From Gracilaria domingensis (lineage: Eukaryota; Rhodophyta; Florideophyceae; Gracilariales; Gracilariaceae), in assembly GCA_022539475.1 (NCBI GenBank), contig VCMS01000072.1, forward strand, positions 1-64,000: a stretch of 64,000 nucleotides of DNA, written 5' to 3'. How positions within the stretch are numbered: position 1 is the first letter of the stretch; each line of letters begins with the position of its first letter. The notes below the pieces were generated by a model. That model ran no database searches, was not told the origin of the DNA, and was given only the letters and a program-made list of their open reading frames with translations. Below, piece after piece: positions 10,053 through 20,703 of this stretch. A program made the translations under genes and the position numbers.

Positions 10053-12608
10053 TCAGAGGTTGTGGCTTCTTTTATACTGCTCGAGGAGGTCAAAACAGTT
10101 CTTGAGTTCGGATTCAGGGAGCCACATATTTTCGTGATCGGGATAACCAAGCCATTTGACAAGGTATTCTGACTTGCGTTTCCGTTTTCGATGATTAAGA
10201 ATTGCTTCAACATCATATTCTTCTCTTCCATCAGATAATTGGATGACTGTTGGCTTGGGCTGGGGTCTTTTGAAGGTATTGTCTTCATGGTATCTTCTGA
10301 GTAGTTGGCAATGAAACACGTCATGCATTTTTCTCTGCTTCATGACAGTCCCTATATCAAGTCGAAAGGTTACTGGGCTTACTTGTTCCGTGATTCTGAA
10401 TGGACCACAGTACTTGATTCCGAGTTTGTTCCGTGGGCCTGTTTCGTCCATCTTTAGATTCTTCGTCGATAGCATGATGTAGTCACCAACTTTTAAGTCG
10501 CAAGGCGTTCGTTTCCGATTATAGTAGCTTTCTGAGTACTTGCTTATCTTGCTGATTTGGCTCCTAGCAAGCTTGACAGCATCTGAAATACTTGTCAGAA
10601 ACTCAGAGGCGGCTTGATTCTGGGAAGTGATTGCATCCATTGGTAAAACACGTGGTTCTTCTCCGTATGTGAGAAAGAATGGAGTAAATGACGCGGTAGA
10701 ATTGACTGAAGAATTGTAAGCAACTTCGAATTGAATGAGGTGTTCATCCCAATTATTCTGCCTGTGGTTGACAAAACATCTGATCATCTCTTCAATCTTC
10801 TTATTCATTACTTCGGTTTGTCCATCTGTCTGTGGGTGATAGGCTGATGATGGCTTTAATTTTGTGCCAAGTGATCGAAATACTTCCTTCCAGAACTTAC
10901 TCATAAATATTGAATCTCTATCAGATACTATGGAATCAGAAAGTCCATGATGACGATAGATATTCTCCAGATATAACTTGGCTGTTTCTACAGCACTGAC
11001 ATTCTTGGTTGTGGGAAGGATGCGTATAAGTTTCGAAAGGCGATCGACTGCTACATATATGGCACTGTTTCCAGACTTAGTTCGTGGAAGTGGAGTAATG
11101 AAATCCATTGTGATCTGAAACCACTTCTTCAATGGGGGTTCTAATGGTTGGAGATATCCATGCGGCTTCTTGGTAATTGGCTTCGTCCCCTGACACTTCT
11201 GGCATGTCTTCGTGTAGGTGTACACGTCCTTTCTCAGGTTCTTCCAAAAGTAAGATTTCCAAATTCTTCTTAATGTCTTCTTAAATGCCATATGTCCTAA
11301 TGAAGGGAGATCATGATTCTCGAATAAAATCTTAGTTCTGATTTCTCCACTCGGTATACATAACTTATTCTTGTAGTAGAGAAGATTTCCTTTTCGTTCA
11401 AAGGGAAGTTCCGGATTCAGGTAAGCAGCTGAAAATTCGTTGTCCTTCTTATATCCATCAGTGAATGCGCGCATATCCTTCTTGGATATTTCACAAATAA
11501 GAGATAAAGAGTTCAACGGGTTGGTTCTGGAGACTGCTTCATCTAATAGAGAGAGGTTACTAGCCAGCGGATCTTCAACATGCTTAGGATATCTTGAGAG
11601 AGCATCTGCAACTATGTTGGATTTTCCTTTGATTGGTTCGAAAGTGAAATCAAACTCAACGATCCTTTCGAGCCATCTTACTTGAAGTTGGGAAAGATTT
11701 GGCTGTGTTTGCAGATACTTCAGTGGAAAATGATCTGTACGCACTTTGAAGCGTTGTCCATGTAAGTAGACTCTCCAAACTCTTAACGTGCCTACAACTG
11801 CAAGAAGTTCTCGCTCATGGGCGGCGTAGCGTTGCTCGGCTGGGTTCAAGGTTCTTGAATGAAATGCAACAGGTCGGGCAATACCGTTTTCTACTTGTTC
11901 CAATACTGCTTCTAGAGCATACTGAGATGCGTCAGTGGTTACGATGATAGGCAGTTTTGGGTCAAAATGACTTAGCACCGGTGTACTTGAAACTGCTTCT
12001 TTCAGATTTTTGAAGGCGTTTTCTTGATCCCCTTCCCACTTGAATGGGTTATTTCCACACAGAGCGGTTAGTGGTTTTGATATTTCGGAGCAGTTCTTAA
12101 TAAATCGTCGGTAGTAATTAACAAGTCCAAGAAAAGCTTGAACATCGGTCTTATTCTTCGGTATTTCCCAATTTGTGATGGCTTTCACTTTTTGTTTCTC
12201 TACTGATATTCCTTCGGGTGTAACCACATGCCCGAGGTATTCAACCTCCTTCTTTAGAAATTCACACTTTGAAAGCTTCCCATACAGCTTGTGTGCACGA
12301 AGTTGGTCGAATACTTTTCTAATGTGTTCCATATTCTCCTCTACAGTTTTGCTGTAAATAAGAATGTCGTCGAGATACACCAGGACAAATTTATCCAAAT
12401 GATCCTTCAGTACATTGTTCATTAAGCTCATGAAACTTGCGGGTGCGTTGCCGAAAGGTAGGACAAGAAACTCAAAATGACCATATCTAGTTCTGAAAGC
12501 GGTAAGTGGAATGGAGGTATCAGAGAGTCGAATTTGGTGGTAACCCCACCTTAAATCGATTTTTGAAAATACTTTTGCGCCACGGAGTTGGTCAAAAATA
12601 TCATTCAA
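10053..12608 (-). CDS. pol: Chromodomain gypsy pol: RT, RNase H, integrase, chromodomain
   Basis: The 851-codon frame starts within RT, at [17 protein letters not shown]. It contains the catalytic [10 protein letters not shown], RNase H ([18 protein letters not shown]), an HHCC zinc region ending CQKCQ, and an integrase core with [17 protein letters not shown] and [13 protein letters not shown]. It ends in a chromodomain ([25 protein letters not shown]). The apparent N-terminus is artificial. The preceding frame ends at 12,601 after SYPIPRIE, and one extra base near 12,603 separates the two halves of RT. Everything else is intact, so the insertion is probably recent. Confidence 0.93.
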   Translation of the reverse strand: MNDIFDQLRGAKVFSKIDLRWGYHQIRLSDTSIPLTAFRTRYGHFEFLVLPFGNAPASFMSLMNNVLKDHLDKFVLVYLDDILIYSKTVEENMEHIRKVFDQLRAHKLYGKLSKCEFLKKEVEYLGHVVTPEGISVEKQKVKAITNWEIPKNKTDVQAFLGLVNYYRRFIKNCSEISKPLTALCGNNPFKWEGDQENAFKNLKEAVSSTPVLSHFDPKLPIIVTTDASQYALEAVLEQVENGIARPVAFHSRTLNPAEQRYAAHERELLAVVGTLRVWRVYLHGQRFKVRTDHFPLKYLQTQPNLSQLQVRWLERIVEFDFTFEPIKGKSNIVADALSRYPKHVEDPLASNLSLLDEAVSRTNPLNSLSLICEISKKDMRAFTDGYKKDNEFSAAYLNPELPFERKGNLLYYKNKLCIPSGEIRTKILFENHDLPSLGHMAFKKTLRRIWKSYFWKNLRKDVYTYTKTCQKCQGTKPITKKPHGYLQPLEPPLKKWFQITMDFITPLPRTKSGNSAIYVAVDRLSKLIRILPTTKNVSAVETAKLYLENIYRHHGLSDSIVSDRDSIFMSKFWKEVFRSLGTKLKPSSAYHPQTDGQTEVMNKKIEEMIRCFVNHRQNNWDEHLIQFEVAYNSSVNSTASFTPFFLTYGEEPRVLPMDAITSQNQAASEFLTSISDAVKLARSQISKISKYSESYYNRKRTPCDLKVGDYIMLSTKNLKMDETGPRNKLGIKYCGPFRITEQVSPVTFRLDIGTVMKQRKMHDVFHCQLLRRYHEDNTFKRPQPKPTVIQLSDGREEYDVEAILNHRKRKRKSEYLVKWLGYPDHENMWLPESELKNCFDLLEQYKRSHNL

Positions 12609-13668
12609 TCCTTGGAATAGGGTAACTATTTTTGATGGTCAACTTATTGAGGGCTCCGTAATCAATGCAAAGTCTTAGGCTCCCATCCTTCTTTGCTGCG
12701 AAAAGAACAGGGGCACGCCAAGGGCTTGAACTAGGTCGAATAAAACCTTGTTCCAAAAGTTCATGGAGTTGCTTCTTTAGCTCTTTCAACTCTTTATCTG
12801 ACATTCGATATACGCCTTTCTTCTGAGGTGTTGCTTCAGGGGATAACTCGATATGAGAATCTTGTTCTCGGTGAGGGGGTAATCCTTTTGGTAATTTCCC
12901 TGGAAATAGGTCCTTGTATTCTTCAAGTAGTTCTTTGAGTTTATGATCATTCGCTGGTTCATAGGTTTCTTCTTTTGAAGGCCGAAGTGCTACAACAAAT
13001 ACAGGTAGCTTTCTTCGTATTGACTTCTTGATTGTGTTCACAGAAATTAACTTCTCGTTCTTCTTAATGTTTGCTTTGATCAAAATGGTTTTGGAATGGT
13101 GAACAAAAGAAATTTCATTGGTTCGGTGGTTGATATAGGGGTTATATTCGTATAGCCAGTCTTTTCCTAAAATGACGTCATATCCGTATAATGCACATAT
13201 TGCAAAGCGTCTCTTTTCTCGTAGTTCTTCAATCTGGATATCTACTCCATCTTCTCGGGCTTCCTGGAGCACAGTAATGGAACCGTTGGCCATTTCGGCT
13301 TCATAACTAGTGTCAATGGTTGGGATCTTCATGCTTTTGCAGATGGCTTTGGACAAATAACTGATTTCGGAACCGTTATCGAACAGAGCCATACATTTTC
13401 TGCCATTGATGAATACATATGCAAGGAGTAGTCCAACAGAGGGGGTTTCAAATGGTGACGCTAAGCGTGAGGTAAGAAGTTTATGTCTTCCATTGCTTAC
13501 TATTTTTTCGTGGGTACGATGTTTATCGGCAGATTCAATGGGTACCGGGTTTGCTGGCTTAATCAATGGTTGCGTTTCGATGGAATTCAGTGGGGTGCAA
13601 TGGTGGTCCGATGGAACTGACGTGGGTTCTTCAGATGACCCTGGAGTCAGTTCCTCTGGGAGTTTTTT
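12601..13668 (-). CDS. pol: Gypsy protease and N-terminal RT
   Basis: The frame opens at the frameshift site at 13,662-13,668. A retropepsin-like domain is centred on [13 protein letters not shown] near residue 110, with [10 protein letters not shown] downstream as the flap/hydrophobic motif. The usual catalytic triplet is D-S/T-G, but here it reads D-N-G, which would probably weaken or abolish proteolysis if the sequence is right. RT begins around residue 240 with the typical [10 protein letters not shown] and reaches [11 protein letters not shown] before the frame breaks at 12,601. RT continues in the next frame. Confidence 0.88.
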   Translation of the reverse strand, partial: KKLPEELTPGSSEEPTSVPSDHHCTPLNSIETQPLIKPANPVPIESADKHRTHEKIVSNGRHKLLTSRLASPFETPSVGLLLAYVFINGRKCMALFDNGSEISYLSKAICKSMKIPTIDTSYEAEMANGSITVLQEAREDGVDIQIEELREKRRFAICALYGYDVILGKDWLYEYNPYINHRTNEISFVHHSKTILIKANIKKNEKLISVNTIKKSIRRKLPVFVVALRPSKEETYEPANDHKLKELLEEYKDLFPGKLPKGLPPHREQDSHIELSPEATPQKKGVYRMSDKELKELKKQLHELLEQGFIRPSSSPWRAPVLFAAKKDGSLRLCIDYGALNKLTIKNSYPIPRIE

Positions 13669-14524
13669 GGGCACTGTTTATCGCGTGCCATGTGTCCAGG
13701 TTGTCGACAGCGGAAACAGAGTCCCAACTTTCGACTGTTCTCGCGCTCTTCCTTGGTTAACTTCTTCAGCTTCATATTTCCAATATCCATGGGTACCGGT
13801 ACTTGAGATGATCCAGAGCCGCCAGGTTGCCTGCCAAATCGCGCCTGTCCACCCCTTCGGAAAGCAGATTCCACCCGCTCAGCGTCTTTCATGGCATCAG
13901 TCAAAGATTTGTACTCATTGGTGCAGAGCTCTTTCCAGATGTAACTTTTCAAGCCTCTGGTATATCTGTCGATTTGCTCTTCCATACTGATGTTGGGGAT
14001 TTCCAGCACAATCTTGAGGAAGTCTTCATTGAACTGTTGAACATCTTTGTACTGCTTCCACTTGCTTAGTTTGTCCCGAGCAAGTTTCTCTTTGTTGACA
14101 ATAGTAAATCGTTTCTGAAGATGTTCAAAGAGTTCCTCAAGGGTTTGCAGCTCCAGTCCATTTCTTTGCTGGGCGAGATACCACTCATGAGCAGCTCCAC
14201 TGATGTAACTAAGCGCAATCGTTAATGCTTTGTCGTCGGGGGTTCCATCAAGATAATTGCGAATATGAGTGATCCAACTGTCAATGTTTTGCTTTCCAGT
14301 GAACGTTGGGGGCTTGTTGATCTTTGGATTCGTGGCTGGGCTGTCCTTATTGGCTAGGACAGGACACTGAGTGAGGTCTCGAGAGCGGATATCTTCGTTT
14401 GAGCTTCTTGCTTCAACAATTCCATATGAGCCCGTGTTTCATCAAGCGCGCGAGCCATGCTTTGGATCATTTGGCCTGCACGCACCTGTGGGGGTGTGCC
14501 TGGGTTGCCTTGAGGGGTCGTCAT
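13647..14524 (-). CDS. gag: Gypsy Gag with zinc knuckle (frameshifted)
   Basis: The first ATG is at 14,524. The frame stops at 14,354 and coding resumes in another frame at about 14,360, so one indel lies there. After the shift the sequence reads as a standard gag domain ([30 protein letters not shown]). It ends in a CCHC-like knuckle [16 protein letters not shown]. The spacing is CX2CX4HX6C rather than the usual CX2CX4HX4C. A possible primer-binding site, TGGCAACCCCCTG, lies just upstream at about 14,569-14,581 on the minus strand. Confidence 0.8.
13662..13668 (-). promoter_or_regulatory. -1 frameshift heptamer A AAA AAC
   Basis: In the gag frame the minus strand reads CCA AAA AAC, which is the canonical slippery heptamer A_AAA_AAC in the correct phase. 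Gag terminates at 13,647 and the protease frame is open in the -1 phase from here. The site lies immediately after the zinc knuckle, which is the normal place for gag-pro shifting. No stimulatory RNA fold was computed. Confidence 0.7.
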
Positions 14525-14643
14525 GGTATGAGCTGCGCGAACGGAGAACCTTTGAAATTGGCTCAAATCAGGGGGTTGCCAAAATAAATTGTCTAATTTT
14601 TCGAAAAGTGCAAATCAAGCCTTGCGCTGCCACTTTAAAAAAT

Positions 14644-14760
14644 TGCAATTTGCAGGTTGCAGGCAAGCAGTGCCGCGCGCCTGGCCTAGTGGGTAGGCGG
14701 CGCCGGTGCAATTTCAGAGGTTCTAGGTTCGATTCCCTTCGCTGTAAGTTGCAATTGCAG
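14644..14760 (+). repeat. tRNA-derived SINE-like sequence with flanking direct repeats
   Basis: TGGCCTAGTGGG at 14,682 matches a tRNA A box and GGTTCGATTCC at 14,726 matches a B box. Their 44-base spacing is exactly that of tRNA positions 8 and 52. The D stem GCCT/AGGC pairs. The anticodon, T and acceptor stems do not pair well, so this is not a functional tRNA. The body is flanked by near-identical 12-13-base repeats (TGCAATTTGCAG on the left, TTGCAATTGCAG on the right) that look like a target duplication. This is best read as a short, decayed tRNA-derived retrosequence. Confidence 0.5.
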
Positions 14761-14963
14761 CCAGAGTGGTTCAATTAAGGTTTCTTCAGTTCAATTACAA
14801 AGCGTCAAGCGACTGGGAAGATAGTAAGCCCTGTACGGCGACTTCTCCCTTGACAATGCTAAGTGATACGAATGTAGCGAAAACTGGAACACAACCACAA
14901 ACGGTAGCTTATAGGGTACAACAACCGATTCTTGGAAACCTTTGTCAACACAAGGTGTTTACG

Positions 14964-15892
14964 TTATAATTTACTTGAAATAACGCTGTTGACGTCGGTT
15001 TTCCTTGTTGACAGCTGCTTGGTGCTTGCGTCCACCTCAGTGATCCTCGTAATGCTTCCAATTATTGAACGAGAGTATACCACATTCGTAACAGCCCGGT
15101 GGGGAGCGCTTGTTCTGGAGCTTGTTGCGGTGTCGGGTACGAGACAAATGTTCGCGAAGTTGCACTCGGCTATTGAAACGGAGTTCACAGTCGTCACACC
15201 TGGGGGTCTTCAAGCGACGTCGAGGGTTACGTATACGCCATCGCTTGATTCGATCGGTGGCCACGCGAAGGATATGGATATTAGCCGCGTCGTCTATGCG
15301 GAGCAGATGACGTGGAGTACCCTCGGTAGCCTCAGTAACTGATCGGTTCCTTGAAATCGGATTGCTGTCAACAGGATCGGGTTGTTGACGAGCTGGTGAC
15401 GACGGTGCTGACGGTGTGTATGAAGGTGGTGTACTCGGTTCCAAGGTGGACACGGCACCGGAAATAGGGGTTTCGGTGGTGTTGACAGGGGGTGGCGGCG
15501 GTGGAGGCGATGACGGCGGTTCGGTGGATATTTCCGTGTTCGTATAGAACGACGGCAATGACGGCGGTACTTGGGATCGGCGTATTGAGCTCACTGGAAA
15601 CACCCAAATTGGGTCAGAAATCAACAGTCAGTAAAGAGCTGGACGTCTGTGGCTCATCCAAACCTAGGGAATTTTGTATAGCAACCTCCACTAGGGCTGG
15701 ATGGTCACTCAGTTTCAAATGAGCGCAATACTTACTTGCGATGGCGACCAATGTCAGAACACTGGGTCTGAGGTTGAGAACGTGAACGATGGTGACTGCC
15801 GAGGAGAGGTCGGGCAGTCGACCAGGGTTTATATGGAGAATCGGACATTCGAAAATAAGGTCGCTAACGCAGCTTTCTAGAATATCCCTCAA
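14964..15892 (-). pseudogene. C2H2 (U1-like) zinc-finger protein, broken
   Basis: Two overlapping frames (15,892-15,614 and 15,624-15,037) appear to be one gene with a frameshift at the overlap. The first encodes a helical domain ending in ALVEVAIQNSLGL. The second has a Pro/Ser/Thr-rich linker with seven consecutive prolines, a basic patch, and then CDDCELRFNSRVQLREHLSRTRH, a C2H2 finger. A second finger starts CYECGILSFNNWKHYEDH but is cut by an in-frame TGA at about 15,037. The following residues (GGRKHQAAV) would complete it. It sits upstream of the gypsy gag but is probably not part of that element. Confidence 0.45.
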
Positions 15893-16727
15893 ACTAATGT
15901 GTCTATGAGTACTGGCCCTTGCGTCGGAATTAGTGTAGAAACTGTGCGTAGAAATCGACAGTGGAATCTTCTAGAAGCTTCTAGAAGTTCCTGCAACGTG
16001 TCCATTTGTAGAAGTTCCGGCAAGGCACCGAAACTATGAAGTCAGTCATGACGTCAACTGACGAGGCAGACATCACACGTGACATGTCTTGGTAACATTA
16101 TGACAACTAATGTCAAACAAAGACTCTGAGGATCATTAGGGTATCAAATCGGATCGCTAGATCACGGGGAATTCAAAGAAAGCATCAAAACATTAAATGA
16201 CTAACTAAAAGCATAGCAATATAACAAATTCAAATAAAAACATGACCAGAATTAACGAAATCCTATCAGTAATCGATTTTTGTGCAAATTTCTTTGCTCC
16301 AGGAAAAGTATATGTGGGGCCTTCGAGAGTTCGGAAAAACACACACGTGCTTCTTCTCTACAATAGGCCTTCATCTTAGTTGCCCTGCAACATTGGTGTT
16401 CCGAGATAAAATACGTAGTCACATATTATTTCTGCGAAGAATATCAATAAAATCACAGTCATATACTTGTTTGCTGTCGTATTGTGATCACTGCAGTTTC
16501 TATTTCTACAAAGCAGCGATTCAGTAACAATTTGTATGAACTAGTAGATTACAAGACTGTTCATTTATTAATAAAAAATATGTAAACAACTTGGATAACT
16601 GAGGAGTTCTGCAGTTCCTCAGTCTCGCAGAGCAAGCCTTTCCAAAATGCCTACCCCACCTCCATTATGACGGGATGACACCAGCAACGCTCTTGAACTG
16701 CTTTCTAATGCACAATTAGAGCAGCTC
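15893..16727. other. AT-rich intergenic stretch, no gene seen
   Basis: There is no long ORF and no RNA gene that I can support. CTTCTAGAAGCTTCTAGAAG near 15,968 is a short palindromic run resembling tandem heat-shock-element-like or restriction-palindrome sequence, with no clear role. The last 150 bases probably belong to the DDE transposon that follows. Confidence 0.4.
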
Positions 16728-18462
16728 TTGGAGCTAGAAAAGTTTTCAACTACCCCAGATGTCGAAGGTTCCGATTTAAAAAATGATTCAAACTCCCCCA
16801 TTTATGATTCCGTTTTTTCTGATAGTGGCACACAGAATATTAGAAATATGACTAATTTTACATCTCATGATTTCCAGGGAATTTGGGGGGGACTGGAAAA
16901 TTTTATCAAGAGCAACTGGGATGCAGGAAGAGACCGCGGATGTGCATATGTGCCAAGAGGCCTACTATTCATGGCTCTCACAACTTTGCGCCATTGTGGA
17001 AACTGGGAATTTTTGGCACATATGTTTCGCATTAAGGGCACTACGTTTGAGCGAATGATAACAAAATCTAATATGTGCCTCTCACATGAAATGGTGCAAC
17101 GATTTGTTTTCGGGTACATAGTCCAAGCAGTTACTTGGTAACTGCAAAATGACATTCCCTAACGATTTAAAAAAAGAACTAAGCCTTTGCACATTAGTTC
17201 TGCTGTTACGAAATATATCCGAGTTTTCTCTGATAGATATTGTGTCAGTAATAGAATCATAAATATAAGAAGAAGTGAAGTAGTCGCTTCAATTGCGAAG
17301 TTTATCTGTATCCACTAATTCATACTAGGGTGGAAGATTTTCTTCTTCGCTCTCATCAAAGCGATTAAACGTCTGCTTTTGACGGCGACGTTTGTTTTGA
17401 TGATATTTCTGCTGTGCCACACGACGTTTTTCAGAAATAGACTCCCCAATATGACGCAGGCGATTTCTCACGCGTTTAAAATATTCTCCATCGTCTGCCC
17501 GTATTGGATTCTATTTGATATGCAAATTCGTTGGAGCCATAGCGAAATGAAAAAATTCTTCATAATTTCTCTCAGACCAACGACATTTCGTTGCAAATAA
17601 AGACTATATATTACAAAAACGACCAAACTAAATCTCCACAATAATTCGATCTGAAGAAGCATTCCTGTTTCTTGCTTTGTTTTCGGAACTCAGTAGTTGA
17701 TTTCGTATATGCTCGATATGCCACCGATGTATTTTTCCATCATTCCAATCGCCCTTCAGGAATTATGCAGGAGGAAAAAATTTATTTTAGTGGAAAACAC
17801 AAGCTCTACGGATTTAAGACAGAGGTTTCTGTTCTATGAAATGGGTTTGCCATAGGATGTGTTCAAACCATTTTTCCTGGCTCTAAATCCGATGTGGATA
17901 TATTTTATGAAAATTTAGAATTTCATAATATTGCGCTAACGAAGCATGATGACGAAAAGTCTATCGCTGATATTGGTGAGATGCATTCTAAATACGAAGA
18001 CCCCGTGGGCAGTTTTAGATGATAAAGAATATCAAGAAGAAGAGCATCATGTGCGTTAAATACATCCGAAGAAAAAGCCGCAAAATCAACTACTGAGTTC
18101 TGAAGACACAGCAAGAAACAGAAATGTTTCTTCTGATAAAATAATTGTAAAGAATTGGTTTGTTCGTTTTTGTAATATATGGTCTATATTTGCGAACGAA
18201 AGATTGTCGGTCTGAGAGAAATTATGAAGAAATTTTTCATTTCGCTATGGCTCCAACGAATTTGCATATCAAATAGAATCCACTACGGGCAGACGATGGA
18301 GAATATTTTAAGCGCGTGAGAAATCGCCTGCGTCATATTGGGGAGTCTATTTCTGAAAAACGTCGTGTGGCACAGCAGAAATATCACCAAAACAAACGTC
18401 GCCGTCAAAAACAGACGTTTAATCGCTTTGATGAGAGCGAAGAAGAAACTCTTCCACCCTAG
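16728..18462 (+). pseudogene. DDE transposase (DDE_Tnp_4-like), rearranged
   Basis: Three plus-strand blocks form one transposase. The N-terminal block at 16,728-17,125 includes FIKSNWDAGRDRG and a helix with MALTTLRHCGNWEFLAHMF. The catalytic block at about 17,706-18,010 includes ARYATDVFFHHSNRPSG and FSGKHKLYGFKTEVSV, then one in-frame TGA. The C-terminal block at about 18,010-18,462 includes PKKKPQNQLLSSEDTARNR and an Arg/Gln-rich tail. Between the first two blocks lies an inverted copy of the C-terminal block. The order and motifs match the oomycete/algal-type DDE transposases that I know. The gene is inactive because the middle of the N-terminal half is missing. Confidence 0.65.
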
Positions 18463-18662
18463 TATGAATTAGTGGATACAAATAAACTTCGCAATTGAAG
18501 CGACTACTTCAATTCTTCTTATATTTATGATTCTATTACTGAGACAATATTCATCAGAGAAAATTCAGAAATATTTAGTAACTGCAGAACTACTGTGCAA
18601 ATGCGTAGTTCTTTTTTAAAATCTTTGGGGAATGTCATTTTGCAGTTACCAAGTAACTGCTT
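17125..18662. repeat. Long inverted duplication inside the DDE transposon
   Basis: The left arm runs from about 17,125 to 17,705 and the right arm from about 18,075 to 18,662. They are reverse complements at roughly 85-90% by eye, with a spacer near 370 bases. Landmarks are AGCAGTTACTTGGTAACTGC at 17,126 and its complement ending at 18,662. GAACTCAGTAGTTGATTT at the inner left edge reappears reversed at about 18,080. The right arm is in the native sense orientation and the left arm carries the transposase tail and 3' end in antisense. Confidence 0.8.
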
Positions 18663-19292
18663 TGACTATCTAATGAAGACGAGACACCTATTCGCACAGC
18701 AGAACTTCATGAAATACCAGTACGAGTGAAGAACCCAGTTCTACCTGAGGCTGTAGATTTCGTCGAGGTTAGACGATACAAGTAGAAGTAGAAAGGTTTG
18801 TTGAGTAAAAAACGTTCTGTTTCTAAATGCGAACCCTCTTTGTCGATACACAAACTGTCTTCATACTTCTTCTGGGCATGACTTCTCCATGTCGCACTAT
18901 CGAGAGTGCGAAAGAGGGAGGATTTGCACATGCTTCATGACAGGCAGTCAACTCCGCAAGATTCAGATTCAAGTGTACAGCATTCGAGATTCAAGTCTAC
19001 TGCATATGACAGATGAACCTATGCTAAATCCTCGGTCGCAAGAGGCCATGGACTTTTGCAATGCAAAAAAACAATAAAGTGACTACACGGTTTTCTTTTC
19101 TATCCATTTGTATCAGACGAAAACGCAAAGATATTAACAAAACAATTGGTTTATTAGGGCATATAAGAAACCATCTTAAATCAAAAGATCCCACATTGTG
19201 ATCAGAATACTAACCTTACAATACAAAACAAGTAATATCTTTTAAACCCACTAAACAACTAGATCAGCTGTAATAGAAGTAATGCCAAACAT
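18663..19292. other. Intergenic, no gene seen
   Basis: No recognisable coding region. On the minus strand, AATAAA at about 19,150 lies roughly 140 bases downstream of the stop of the ORF ending at 19,293 and could be its polyadenylation signal. Confidence 0.35.
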
Positions 19293-19824
19293 TTAAAGCT
19301 CATGCACTCCATTGGCCACGGGATGATTCTCGAACACTCCAGGAGGATTCGGGAAGAGGCTCATAGCGGAGCGAGGCTCAAGCGCCACAGAGAAGTCGGT
19401 GTCGTTCGGAAACTCTTCGATGTGGACAAGAGCGGCTTCGATCTCATCCATGAACCTCTTTTCACGTTCCGGACGCAGATGATCAAACTATGCGATGATC
19501 AAAAGGTGCCATTATCCAACCGTGCAAATAGAGTTGAAACTTGTCGTGTAGTTCTGCAATCACGCCGTTATCATAAGCAATGAACAGCTTTCGGAGAACA
19601 AGCACAAGCTCCTCGGTTAGTAACGGCCCACGTAGCTGAATGAAGCCGAAACAGATGTGGAACAACGCCCAGGCGAGACGGTACTTTTCGTAGAGATCGT
19701 CGGCTATGCCTTCAAACCACACCAACATCTTCCGTCCCCCCAGTTCAATACGACCGGAGAACTGGTACGCTATATCGAGTGCGAGCGTACTGCGGGGGCC
19801 ATCGGTATTGTTGTTGTTCTCCAT
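19293..19824 (-). pseudogene. Second member of the third-ORF family, decayed
   Basis: This copy is homologous along its length to the ORF at 9,505-10,017. It starts MENNNN at 19,824, followed by RIELGGRKMLVWFEGI, YRLAWALFHICFGFIQLRGP, ALVHIEEF and LFPNPPGVFENHPVANG. A frame change and an in-frame TAG at about 19,490 interrupt it near APFDH. The second half is then open to a TAA at 19,293. Bases differ at many synonymous-looking positions, so the two copies are old relatives. No intact pol precedes it, although a short stretch upstream (HRINHLVPYKKD) might be a retroelement remnant. Function unknown. Confidence 0.6.
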
Positions 19825-20298
19825 CCCGAACCAGTAAGGAGCGTATGGAAACGGAGAGGAGACGGCACGGAGAATAGGCGGAAAGGAGGCTGTCCAAGAA
19901 GAGGCTGCGGGGGATGGTGTGGGGCGGAAAAAGGCAAGGGAAAGGGAAGGTAGAGGGTCGGTAGAAGGAAAAGGAGCAGAGATGCGGCAGAACAGCGACG
20001 TCGTGGCGCCGACGCAGGGAGTGCTCAGTTGCGGTACTGGCGATTTGATGAGACCTGGGCATCGATCCACTGATTTTTAGTCTCTGTGTCCTTCTTATAC
20101 GGCACGAGATGGTTGATGCGGTGTTGGTCAAAGCGTACTGAAATGTGCAGTATCTTCACTGGAAGTAAGCGTCTCCAGAATTAAAGTAATCTAACCGTCT
20201 CAGTGTGTTCAGAAAGGCCTCAGAAAAAATCTTCATATACAAGATAGCTTTGAAATCAAAATGTACTCATTCTATATTGTAGCTGCAAACGTCACCGT

Positions 20299-20703
20299 AA
20301 GCAAAATCAACAAAAGGGTCTACAGTAAGTCACTTCTTCAACATTGCTGACATTGTGCTTACGTATACGGCGATACACTAAACAAAGTCAACAAAATGGT
20401 CGACAGTGGGTCTTTTCTTTTAATTGGCTCACATTGTGGTTAAGTATATGCAATCACACTAAGCAAATTCAACAAAGTGGTCTACAGTGAGTCACGTCTT
20501 TAACCTTGCTCAATTTTTGCTGATTTATAGGATGTCACACCAAGCAAACTCAGCGAAAGGGTGTACTGTGTGCCAGTTCGTCAACACTGCTCACTCTGTG
20601 CTGACGTATTCGCCATTACGCTAAGCAAATTCATTGAAATGGTCTACAGTGGGTCGCTTCTTTTACTTAGCTCACATCGTGGTTACGTTTATTTCAAAAC
20701 CCA
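20299..20703. repeat. 81-bp tandem repeat, five diverged copies
   Basis: Units begin at 20,299, 20,380, 20,461, 20,542 and 20,623, each exactly 81 bases apart. The consensus opens AAGCAAATTCAACAAA, continues GGTCTACAGTG, and contains TTGCTCACATTGTG. Copies differ at roughly 15-25% of positions, but the period never slips. There is no ORF through it despite a period divisible by three. Confidence 0.85.

Noticed and set aside
14675..14746. Functional tRNA gene
   Set aside because: The A and B boxes are good, but the acceptor, anticodon and T stems do not pair.
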